A DNA stretch of 64,000 nt from the NCBI RefSeq assembly GCF_014201115.1, contig NZ_JACHDO010000001.1, forward strand, positions 4,340,001 to 4,404,000, given 5' to 3'. This document shows positions 34,020-41,398 of this stretch, in pieces (positions within the stretch are counted from its first letter, which is position 1; the number at the start of each line of letters is the position of its first letter). The notes below the pieces were generated by a model that was not told where the DNA came from, searched no databases, and saw nothing but the letters and a program-made list of their open reading frames with translations. This stretch comes from Nocardiopsis metallicus (GTDB lineage: Bacteria; Actinomycetota; Actinomycetes; Streptosporangiales; Streptosporangiaceae). A program made the position numbers and the translations under genes.

Positions 34020-35642
34020 CTGAGCAGCACAGAAGAACCCACAACTCCCGAAACCACCTTCCACGACCTGGGCGTCAGCCCCGAGCTCGCCGACGCGCTG
34101 GAAGCGGAGGGGATCATCGCCCCCTTCCCGATCCAGGCCCTGGCACTGCCGATCGCGCTGAACGGCAGCGACATCATCGGTCAGGCCCGTACCGGTACCG
34201 GCAAGACCCTCGCCTTCGGCCTTCCCCTGCTCCAGATGGCGCAGGAGAGGCCGGGCACGTCCAAGCGGCCGCGCGCCCTGGTCGTGGTCCCCACCCGCGA
34301 GCTGGCCATCCAGGTGGCCGCCGACCTCACCACGGCGAGCAAGCGCAGCGGCGGACGCATCCTCACCGTCTACGGCGGCCGCTCCTACGAGCCCCAGATC
34401 AACGGGCTCAAGGAGGGTGTGGACGTCGTCGTCGGCACCCCGGGCCGTCTGCTCGACCTGGAGAACCAGAAGCACCTGCGGCTGGACGAGGTCGCCGCGG
34501 TGGTCCTGGACGAGGCCGACAAGATGCTCGACCTCGGGTTCCTCCCCGACATCGAGCGCATCCTCAAGAAGATCCCCGCCGAGCGCCAGGTGATGCTCTT
34601 CTCGGCCACCATGCCGAGCGAGATCGTCACTCTCTCCCGGAACTACCTGCGCCAGCCCACCCACGTGCGGGCCGGTGACGACAACGAGATCGACGGCTCG
34701 GCCATCACCAGCCGGATCGCCCAGCACGCGTTCCGCACCCACCAGATGGACAAGCCCGAGATGCTGGCCCGCCTCCTGCAGTCGCAGGACCACGGCCAGA
34801 GCATGGTGTTCTGCCAGACCAAGCGGGCCTGCGACCGGGTCGCCGGTGAACTCAACGACCGTGGCTTCGCCGCCGCGGCCGTCCACGGCGACCTCGGCCA
34901 GAGCCAGCGCGAACGCGCCCTGCGCGCCTTCCGCAACGGCAAGATCAACATCCTGGTCGCCACCGACGTGGCCGCCCGCGGCCTGGACGTCGACGACGTG
35001 ACCCACGTGGTCAACTACGAGACGCCCGACGACGAGAAGACCTACACGCACCGCATCGGCCGTACCGGTCGCGCGGGGCGCACGGGCACCGCGGTCACGT
35101 TCGTGGACTGGCAGGAGATGCCGCGCTGGAAGCTGATCAACGGCGCGCTCGACCTGAACAACGCCGAGCCGGAGGAGACCTACTCCACCTCGCCGCACTT
35201 CTTCGAGGCCCTGAACATCCCCAAGGGGACCAAGGGCCGGCTGGCCGCCGACAAGCGCGGTGAGTTCGCCGGGCTCGAGGCCGAAGAGGTCGAGGACATC
35301 GGTGACACCGGACAGCCGCGCGGCGGCGACCGGGGCGACCGTGGTGGCCGAGGCGGCCGCAAGGTCCGTGGCGAGCGCAAGGAGCGCGGCGGCGAGCAGG
35401 GCGGTCGGCGCAAGTCCGGCGGCGGTTCCGGTGACGGTGGCGGCGGTCGCAGCCGTTCGCGCCGACGGACCCGTAACGGCGAGAACGTCACCCAGGCCGA
35501 GGGGGGCTCGGAGAAGGTCACCGTCAAGGCCGACGCTCCCGCCAGCGGCCCCGAGAAGTCCGCGGAGGGCGAGGGCACCCGCCGTGTCCGCCGCCGTCGC
35601 CGCACCCGTGGCGGCGTGCGCCGGGACCCCGAAAACACCTGA
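34020..35642 (+). CDS. rhlE: DEAD-box RNA helicase (RhlE-like), probable CTG start
   Basis: The 540-residue helicase has the Q motif (FHDLGVSPELADAL... PFPIQ), ARTGTGKT (I), PTRELAIQ (Ia), TPGRLLD (Ib), DEAD (II), SAT (III) and HRIGRTGRAG (VI). The C-terminal ~120 residues are an Arg/Gly-rich basic tail (RGDRGGRGGRK, RSRRRTR, RRVRRRRRTRGG) for RNA binding. A TGA lies two codons before the first conserved codons, so no ATG/GTG/TTG precedes the Q motif; CTG at 34020 with GGAGG eight bases upstream fits best. The next ATG (34236) would delete motifs Q and I. Confidence 0.9.
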   Translation: MSSTEEPTTPETTFHDLGVSPELADALEAEGIIAPFPIQALALPIALNGSDIIGQARTGTGKTLAFGLPLLQMAQERPGTSKRPRALVVVPTRELAIQVAADLTTASKRSGGRILTVYGGRSYEPQINGLKEGVDVVVGTPGRLLDLENQKHLRLDEVAAVVLDEADKMLDLGFLPDIERILKKIPAERQVMLFSATMPSEIVTLSRNYLRQPTHVRAGDDNEIDGSAITSRIAQHAFRTHQMDKPEMLARLLQSQDHGQSMVFCQTKRACDRVAGELNDRGFAAAAVHGDLGQSQRERALRAFRNGKINILVATDVAARGLDVDDVTHVVNYETPDDEKTYTHRIGRTGRAGRTGTAVTFVDWQEMPRWKLINGALDLNNAEPEETYSTSPHFFEALNIPKGTKGRLAADKRGEFAGLEAEEVEDIGDTGQPRGGDRGDRGGRGGRKVRGERKERGGEQGGRRKSGGGSGDGGGGRSRSRRRTRNGENVTQAEGGSEKVTVKADAPASGPEKSAEGEGTRRVRRRRRTRGGVRRDPENT

Positions 35643-35705
35643 CGACACGTGTTTCGGCGTCGGGCGCTCCCTGATCCACTCATCGATCGTCTAGGGTGGC
35701 CCGAC

Positions 35706-36614
35706 GTGAGTACACCTGAGTTCCTCGATCTGCCGCCGGGTGTGCGGCGCACGGACCTGCGTCTTTCGTACGGTCCAGTAGCCGCACTCCGGGCCATGCC
35801 CACCTCCGGCGGCACGGAGTTGGACCCTGCTGTCCTGGTGCACGGTTTCACCGGCAGCAAGGAGGACTTCATCGCCCTCCTCCAGAGCCTGGCCCAGGCC
35901 GGGCGGGAGGTGGTGGCGATCGACCTGCCCGGCACCTTCCGGTCGCCGGGCCCCGAGACCCTCACCCCGCCGCCCGGGGTGGAACTGCCCGACTACCGCC
36001 TCTCCTCGCTGGGAGGGGTGGTGGCCGAGGTCATGGACCAGGTCGGCGACGGCGGCCCCGTGCATCTGGTGGGGCACTCCTTCGGCGGCCTGGTGTCCCG
36101 CGAGGCGGCGCTAGCCGACCAGTCCCCGCTGGCCTCCCTCACCCTGATGTGCTCCGGCCCCGGGCCGTTGAGCGGCCCGGGTGCGGACCGGGCCCGCAAC
36201 CTCATCGCCGCGCTCTCGATGGACCCCACCGCCGAACGGCTCCGTGAGCTGTGGGACGAACGCTTCGAGATCGAGGCCCGCAGCCGATCCGTCAAGCCCC
36301 AGGTCGTGGACTTCCTGCGCGAGCGGCTGCTCAACACCAGCGCCCTGGCCCTGATCCGGATGGCCGAGGACCTGCTGGGCGCCACGGACCGGGTCGACGA
36401 ACTGGCCGGGGTGGACGTGCCCAAGCTGGTGCTCTACGGCGAGAACGACGACGCCTGGCCGCTGGCCGAACAGGACGGGATGGCCGAGCGGCTGAACGCC
36501 AAGCGGCTGGTGATCCCCGGCGCGGGCCACTCCCCCAACGTCGAGGCCCCCGAGACCACCTCCAGTGCCCTGACGTCCTTCTGGAACGAGACGGAGTCCG
36601 TCGGCCGCCGCTGA
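35706..36614 (+). CDS. Alpha/beta-fold hydrolase
   Basis: The 302-residue protein has the oxyanion region LVHGFTGSKEDF, nucleophile elbow VGHSFGGLVSREA, acid ENDDAWPLAE and catalytic His GAGHSPNVEAPE, a complete Ser-Asp-His set. It resembles lipases/esterases of the LipV type near the same helicase in actinobacteria; substrate unknown. GTG 35706 follows GGGTGG. It is 63 bp downstream of rhlE on the same strand and converges with a group II intron. Confidence 0.85.
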   Translation: MSTPEFLDLPPGVRRTDLRLSYGPVAALRAMPTSGGTELDPAVLVHGFTGSKEDFIALLQSLAQAGREVVAIDLPGTFRSPGPETLTPPPGVELPDYRLSSLGGVVAEVMDQVGDGGPVHLVGHSFGGLVSREAALADQSPLASLTLMCSGPGPLSGPGADRARNLIAALSMDPTAERLRELWDERFEIEARSRSVKPQVVDFLRERLLNTSALALIRMAEDLLGATDRVDELAGVDVPKLVLYGENDDAWPLAEQDGMAERLNAKRLVIPGAGHSPNVEAPETTSSALTSFWNETESVGRR

Positions 36615-36621
36615 CCCCGGA

Positions 36622-38532
36622 ATCGGGTAGGAGGGCCGGGTCGCCCGGCCCTCCCCCCACACCACCGGACATGCGGGCCCGCATCCGGCGGTTCGTCAAA
36701 CTGATCTCAACCGCTGCCAGGTCGGCTTGAGCATCCGCAGACCAAAGCCCTCCCAGTAGGAGTTGGGCAGCGCCTGCTGAAGGACGACCGAGCCACCGAT
36801 CCGCCAGTACCCCTTGCTGCTGATCGCCCAGTCCCGGGCCACACGATCCGAGATACCGAGCGAGCGCAACATCCGGCGGCGGGTCCTGGCCCGCTTCCAT
36901 TCCTTCCAACGGACCTGCCGCATCCTGCGGCGGAGCCATTCATCCAACCCCTGGAACACCCTGGGGGTGTCCGCGAGCCGGAAGTAACCCATCCACCCGA
37001 CGATGAACCGGTTCAACCGGCCGATGCGATACTCCATCGCAACCGACCACCGGCGCGAGGTCAGCTCCCGGATCCGCACCTTCCAGCGCCTGAGCGCCTT
37101 GGGATCGACCCGGATACGCACCCCGGCCCGGGTGAAGTAGAAACCGAACCCCAGCAACGTCGCGACGGATGCCGGAACCACCTTCGACTTCTCCCGGTTC
37201 ACCTTCAGCTTCAACCGCTGCTCGACCACGACCGTGATCGAGTCGAGCACCCTGTGAGCGGCCCGCCTGCTACGCGTGAAGACACGGATGTCATCGGCGT
37301 AGCGCACGAACCGGTGACCGCGACGCCACAGCTCCCGATCCAGGTCGTCGAGCATGATGTTGGACAGGACCGGCGAAAGCGGAGACCCCTGCGGGGTCCC
37401 CTGCGCGCTCGGCATCTTGACCCCGTCCGCCATGATCCCGGCTTCCAGAAAGGACCGGATCAGTCGCAGCACCCTGCGGTCGTCAACCCTGCGCGCCACC
37501 CGGGCCATCAACACATCGTGCTGGACCCGGTCGAAGAACCGGTCCAGGTCGATGTCCACGACCCATCGGTGGCCGTCCTCAATAGCCCGCCGCGCGACCC
37601 GCACCGCCTGATGGGCGGACCGGCCGGGACGGAACCCGAACGAAGACCCGGAGAACTCCGGGTCGAAGATCGGGGTGAGGACCTGCGCGATGGCCTGCTG
37701 GATCAAACGGTCCAGCACCGTGGGAACACCCAGCATCCGCTCGCCGCCCCCGGGCTTGGGGATCATCACCCGGCGGACCGGCGAGGGCCGGTATCTCCCC
37801 GCGTCGAGTTCTTCCCGAACGCCCTCCCAGTGCTCGCGCAGCCATCCCCGCAGATCAGCGGTAGTGACTCCATCCACACCCGGGGCACCCCGGTTGGTCT
37901 CGACCCGTTCGAGCGCCGCGGCCAGGTTCGCGCTGGACAGCATTCGCTGCCACAGATCCCCCTGGCCGTGGTGGACATCGTCTCCAGGCCGCGCCGACAG
38001 GTCACTACGCTCTACGGCGGTACTCAACGGAAATGCACCGTCCCCTCCCACCGCAGGCCCGCCTTCGGCGGGGTGGCTGCGATCTGTGTGACCAGCACGA
38101 GCGGCACCGGTTCCTCTGTCCCATTTGACGTTCGGCCCTTCCCAGCCCACGAGCGATCCCGGCTGGTACTACGACCTCTGCTGACTTCTGCCCGGTCAGC
38201 CGCTCCCTTGCGGTCGCGGCCGTCGGCGCGGCGACATACTCAGCACAACCGACACCCGGACAGACCTCCCCAGGTAAGAACAGCTACTTTCCCCCTACGC
38301 CTGCCGCATCTACACCCCGGCCGTCTTGGCAGTGACGGGCTTCGCCATCCATGGCTGGCTCACCCCGACCGGACTGCCTTGTATGCGGTTCGTGTTCCTC
38401 AGTGCAGGGTTTCGCCTCGGGCTTCCTCCCGACCCCACCTCGCGGTGACGCCGTTGCCTCCGGCTCAGAGTTAGCACTGCCGCTTCCTCTAGAGGACTTC
38501 CACCTCCAAGCAACTGCCCATGCTGGGCACAC
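36622..38532 (-). mobile_element. Group II intron (class C-like), complete
   Basis: The intron runs from GTGTGCCCAGCATGGGC (5' end at about 38532 on the minus strand) to CTACCCGAT (3' end at about 36622). Near the 3' end is domain V (GAACCGCCGGATGCGGG...) and domain VI (GGGAGGGCCGGG stem with a bulged A). A reverse transcriptase is encoded inside. It lies 7 nt downstream of the hairpin 38540-38570, the class C habit of inserting behind intrinsic terminators. It separates the hydrolase and MBL genes, harming neither. Confidence 0.85.
36696..38150 (-). CDS. ltrA: Group II intron reverse transcriptase/maturase
   Basis: The 484-residue protein has RT domains 1-7: VMIPKPGGGERMLGVPTVLDRL (RT1), SSFGFRPGRSAHQAV (RT2), VVDIDLDRFFDRV (RT3), GTPQGSPLSPVLSNI (RT4) and FVRYADDIRVF (RT5, YADD). 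A maturase/thumb (X) domain with RRWSVAMEYRIGRLNRFIVGWMGYFR follows. No HNH endonuclease is seen, typical of class C. The start is uncertain: conserved sequence begins at LWQRMLSSANLAAALERV, about 65 residues in. The product would promote splicing and retrohoming of the intron. Confidence 0.92.
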   Translation of the reverse strand: MGWEGPNVKWDRGTGAARAGHTDRSHPAEGGPAVGGDGAFPLSTAVERSDLSARPGDDVHHGQGDLWQRMLSSANLAAALERVETNRGAPGVDGVTTADLRGWLREHWEGVREELDAGRYRPSPVRRVMIPKPGGGERMLGVPTVLDRLIQQAIAQVLTPIFDPEFSGSSFGFRPGRSAHQAVRVARRAIEDGHRWVVDIDLDRFFDRVQHDVLMARVARRVDDRRVLRLIRSFLEAGIMADGVKMPSAQGTPQGSPLSPVLSNIMLDDLDRELWRRGHRFVRYADDIRVFTRSRRAAHRVLDSITVVVEQRLKLKVNREKSKVVPASVATLLGFGFYFTRAGVRIRVDPKALRRWKVRIRELTSRRWSVAMEYRIGRLNRFIVGWMGYFRLADTPRVFQGLDEWLRRRMRQVRWKEWKRARTRRRMLRSLGISDRVARDWAISSKGYWRIGGSVVLQQALPNSYWEGFGLRMLKPTWQRLRSV

Positions 38533-38539
38533 CATGACT

Positions 38540-38570
38540 GTGCCGCCGACCCCTGCGGGGGCGGCGGCAC
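38540..38570 (-). terminator. Terminator hairpin after the MBL-fold gene
   Basis: On the minus strand GTGCCGCCGCCCCCGCAGGGGTCGGCGGCAC is a near-perfect stem 21 bases past the MBL stop codon. The group II intron begins just after it. Confidence 0.75.
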
Positions 38571-38590
38571 GTGTGCTTCGGGCCCGGGAG

Positions 38591-39577
38591 TCAGACCCAG
38601 GAGTCGAAGTTGCGGCCCTCGGCCTCCACCGTGGTGGACGGGCCGCGGTCCGGGAAGATACGGGTGTCCGGCGGCAGCGACAGCAGGTTCTCACCGATGG
38701 AGGCGAGCTGGGTCGTGTAGTCGATGTAGGTGTTACCGACCATGCCGGGCTCGCCCTTGCGCAGGGTGTCACCGCTGAAGACGGCGCCGATCTGGCTCAC
38801 GTAGAAGCCGACGGTGCCGCTGGTGGTACCAGGCAGGGCCAGGACGTCGATGTGCAGGTCGGCGATGTCCAGGGCGCCCTCGCCCTCCACGTCGATCTCC
38901 GGGCGGCGCTCCGCGCCGTGGACGCGGCGCCAGGCCCGCATCTCGCGGGGGTGCAGGGCGATGTCCGCCTCGGTCTCCTCGGCGATCTTCAGGGCCGACT
39001 CGATGTGCGGGCCGTAGCCGTTGGTGCAGGCGATGAGGTAGACCTCGCGGTCGCCGACGGCCTCCATGATCGCCTCGGCGTCGTGGGCGGGGTCGATGAT
39101 CACGACGCCGTCCTTGTCGGCCTCGATGATCCAGGTGTTGCTGATGACCTCGAACTTCTCACCGTCGAACTCGAAGGTCCCGGCGGTGCGGACGCGGATG
39201 ATGCCGTCGGAGTCGGGGCCGCTGACACCGACCTCCTCGTCCTCGTCGTCCTCGTCGGCGGCCTTGGACTCCTCCTCGGACTCGTCGGCCTTCTCGGACT
39301 TCCTGGCCTTGGCGGCGGTCTCGGCCCCGTCCTTCTCGTCGGCCCCGTCCGCGCTCTCGGCGTCGGCGTCCTTTTCGGCGTCGGCGTCGGCGTCCTCAGC
39401 CTTGTCGGACTCCTCGGTCCTCTCCCCAGCCTTGTCCTCGGTCTTGGCCGCGTCGTCCTTGGCCTCGGTCTCGACCGCTTCTTCCCCGGTCTCCTCCGTG
39501 GTGTCCTCCGCGACCTCCACAGCGGAATCGGTGGCCTCCTGGCCGTCCTGCTTCTTCGACTTCCGCTTCCAGAACAC
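38591..39577 (-). CDS. MBL-fold protein with lost metal ligands and acidic N-terminus
   Basis: The 328-residue protein has residues 15-120 as an acidic Glu/Asp/Ala/Lys repeat (AEDADADAEKDADAES and similar), then a metallo-beta-lactamase fold. The metal-binding motifs are degenerate: HxHxDH reads CTNGYGPHI, the H of motif III is replaced in LPGTTSGTVGFYV, FSGDTLRKGEPG keeps its Asp, and the last His (normally GHGPSTT) is RGPSTTV preceded by Asp. The fold is probably structural or ligand-binding. The start is GTG 39577 with AAAGG nine bases upstream; a longer frame exists. Neighbours PHP and DUF6758 are a conserved set. Confidence 0.75.
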   Translation of the reverse strand: MFWKRKSKKQDGQEATDSAVEVAEDTTEETGEEAVETEAKDDAAKTEDKAGERTEESDKAEDADADAEKDADAESADGADEKDGAETAAKARKSEKADESEEESKAADEDDEDEEVGVSGPDSDGIIRVRTAGTFEFDGEKFEVISNTWIIEADKDGVVIIDPAHDAEAIMEAVGDREVYLIACTNGYGPHIESALKIAEETEADIALHPREMRAWRRVHGAERRPEIDVEGEGALDIADLHIDVLALPGTTSGTVGFYVSQIGAVFSGDTLRKGEPGMVGNTYIDYTTQLASIGENLLSLPPDTRIFPDRGPSTTVEAEGRNFDSWV

Positions 39578-39682
39578 GGCGTCAGACCTTTCGTCCAAAT
39601 ATGGGTAGAAAAACGCTGCGACCATTCTCGCGTCCCCGCGCAGTGGTCCGTACCGTACCGAACCCAGGGGGTCCGGCGACAC

Positions 39683-40558
39683 TCAACCCTTGAGCAGGGG
39701 CGCCCCGGTCGCGGGGGCGATGAGCGCCTCGAACGCCTCCGGCGCGGTCGTCCGGCAGCCCAGACGGTGCCCGGTCAGGGACCCGTGGTCGTCGCTGGAA
39801 CCGGTCACCACCACACCGAGGTCGGCGGCGACCCCGCGCCAGAACTTGCGCTGGGGCCGGTTGTGCGAGGGGTGGTCGGCCTCGATCCCGCCCAGGCCGA
39901 CCCCGACCATCCGCTCGGCCAGCTCCACGGGGACGGCGCCGTTGGTGGCGCCCTCGGCGCGCCCGGGGTGCGCCAGCGAGCAGACCCCGCCCGCCGCGCG
40001 GACCAGCTCCACCGCGCGGACCGGGTCGATCGCGTACCGCGCCACGTAGACCGGCCCGCCGGAGCCGATCCACTTGTCGAAGGCGTCCTGCACGTCCTTG
40101 GCGGCCCCCGCCTCCACCACGGCGCGGGCCAGGTGGGGGCGGCCGATGGTGTTGGCGTCGGCGTACTCGTCCTTGCCCGCCCCGGCGATCTCCAGCACCC
40201 GTTCCCAGGTCACGTCCACGCCGTGCTCCTGGAGCTTGCGCACCATCTCCTCCGCCCGGTGGGCGCGATCGGAGCGGACCCGCCGCAGCTCGTCGGCCAG
40301 CTCCGGGGAGTCCGGGTCGAACAGGTAGGACACCAGGTGGACGGCGGACCCCTGGTAGGCGCAGGATAGTTCCATCCCGGGAACCAGGGTGAACCCGGAG
40401 GGCAGGTGCCGGGACGCCTCCTCGATCCCGCCGACCGTGTCGTGGTCGGTCAGGGCGAGGACGTCAAGCCCGGCGGCGACCGCGTACTCGATGACCTCGG
40501 CGGGGGAGTCGGTTCCGTCGGAAACGGAGCTGTGGGAGTGCAGATCGATACGTGTCAC
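39683..40558 (-). CDS. PHP-domain phosphoesterase
   Basis: The 291-residue protein has the metal-binding motifs of the PHP superfamily: MTRIDLHSHSSVSDGT (HxH), LALTDHDTVGG (DHD), GMELSCAY (Glu), CSLAHPGR (H) and GSSDDHG (DxH at the end). It belongs with the YciV/RNase AM-type 5'-3' exonuclease/3',5'-bisphosphate phosphatase family. The GTG start is at the exact conserved N-terminus. It lies 34 bp after the DUF6758 gene and 105 bp upstream of the MBL gene, all in one direction. Confidence 0.88.
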   Translation of the reverse strand: MTRIDLHSHSSVSDGTDSPAEVIEYAVAAGLDVLALTDHDTVGGIEEASRHLPSGFTLVPGMELSCAYQGSAVHLVSYLFDPDSPELADELRRVRSDRAHRAEEMVRKLQEHGVDVTWERVLEIAGAGKDEYADANTIGRPHLARAVVEAGAAKDVQDAFDKWIGSGGPVYVARYAIDPVRAVELVRAAGGVCSLAHPGRAEGATNGAVPVELAERMVGVGLGGIEADHPSHNRPQRKFWRGVAADLGVVVTGSSDDHGSLTGHRLGCRTTAPEAFEALIAPATGAPLLKG

Positions 40559-40592
40559 CGGGCGATTGTACGTAAGTGGCGCCTGGTCCCGC

Positions 40593-41258
40593 TCAGTCCG
40601 CCCCGGTCACGGGTGCCAGGGTTCTGCTGAGAAAGGGGCTGAGCGCACCGAACGGCGGCTCCAGGGCGACCCCGCCGTCCCGTAGGTCGCGCAGGTCCCG
40701 CAGCGAGTTGATCTCGCACATCAGCATGCCGGTGTCGGCCGAGGCGAAGACCAGCCACAACCAGTGGGCGAGCGCCTCACCGGTGTAGGCCGCGCGGTCC
40801 TTGCCCACGTCCAGGTTCCACAGGGCTATCTCGTGCCCGTCGAAGCGCACTTTGGCGTCGGGCGGGCCGGAGTCGAACCCGTTTCCCGGGTCGGGTCCCT
40901 CCAACCCGGCGACGCGTGCGCCGATACCGATGCCGGGGTCCTCGGCGATCATGACGGCCTCGCCGACCCCGCCCAGCGGGTTCGGTCCGGACAGGGCGAC
41001 CGCCACGGCCAGAGCGCCGCTGCGCTCATCGCCGACCTCGGCGAAGCCGGTGACCACCCAGCCCGTCGGCAGGGGCCACGGGATCCACACCGGGACGTTG
41101 GCCTGTGGCAGAAGAGCGTCGAGCGTGGCGGTGTTCGGTGCGCGTACCCCCTGGAGGGGCGCCACCGGTCCGTGGGCGTCGCACTGCCACGCGCTGGTCC
41201 ACAACCCCGGGGGTTGTACGGCGCGCCCGCAACGTGGACACGTGGGCTCGGGTTTCAT
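40593..41258 (-). CDS. DUF6758-type zinc-ribbon protein
   Basis: The 221-residue protein opens with a zinc ribbon, PTCPRCGRAVQPP then WQCDAHGPV, and continues with a domain carrying NVPVWIPWPLPTGWVVTGFAEVGDERSGA and DGHEIALWNLDVGKDRAAYTGEALAHWLWLVF. This pattern is shared by actinobacterial DUF6758 proteins next to PHP genes. The ribbon may bind RNA, DNA or protein. ATG 41258. Function unknown; same operon as the PHP gene by direction and 34-bp spacing. Confidence 0.75.
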   Translation of the reverse strand: MKPEPTCPRCGRAVQPPGLWTSAWQCDAHGPVAPLQGVRAPNTATLDALLPQANVPVWIPWPLPTGWVVTGFAEVGDERSGALAVAVALSGPNPLGGVGEAVMIAEDPGIGIGARVAGLEGPDPGNGFDSGPPDAKVRFDGHEIALWNLDVGKDRAAYTGEALAHWLWLVFASADTGMLMCEINSLRDLRDLRDGGVALEPPFGALSPFLSRTLAPVTGAD

Positions 41259-41300
41259 GTCCTACGTCTCTACCCGAGAGGTGTTCAGCGAAAACGCGAA

Positions 41301-41330
41301 GTGGGCGGGGTGCGATCGCACCCCGCCCAC
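41301..41330 (-). terminator. Terminator after typA
   Basis: A perfect 15-bp inverted repeat (GTGGGCGGGGTGCGA and its complement, no spacer beyond the loop) is followed on the minus strand by TTCGCGTTTTCGC. It lies 69 bp after the typA stop. Confidence 0.75.
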
Positions 41331-41398
41331 CGTCGTCATCGCAAGGGCGTCGCGGCCCTTGAGGGCAGCGCCACCGCGATGGGTCTACCGCGGCGGTC

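Noticed and set aside
33492..35648. A 718-codon open frame on the minus strand
   Set aside because: It lies opposite the rhlE helicase, which has all DEAD-box motifs; the antisense frame has none and no ribosome site.
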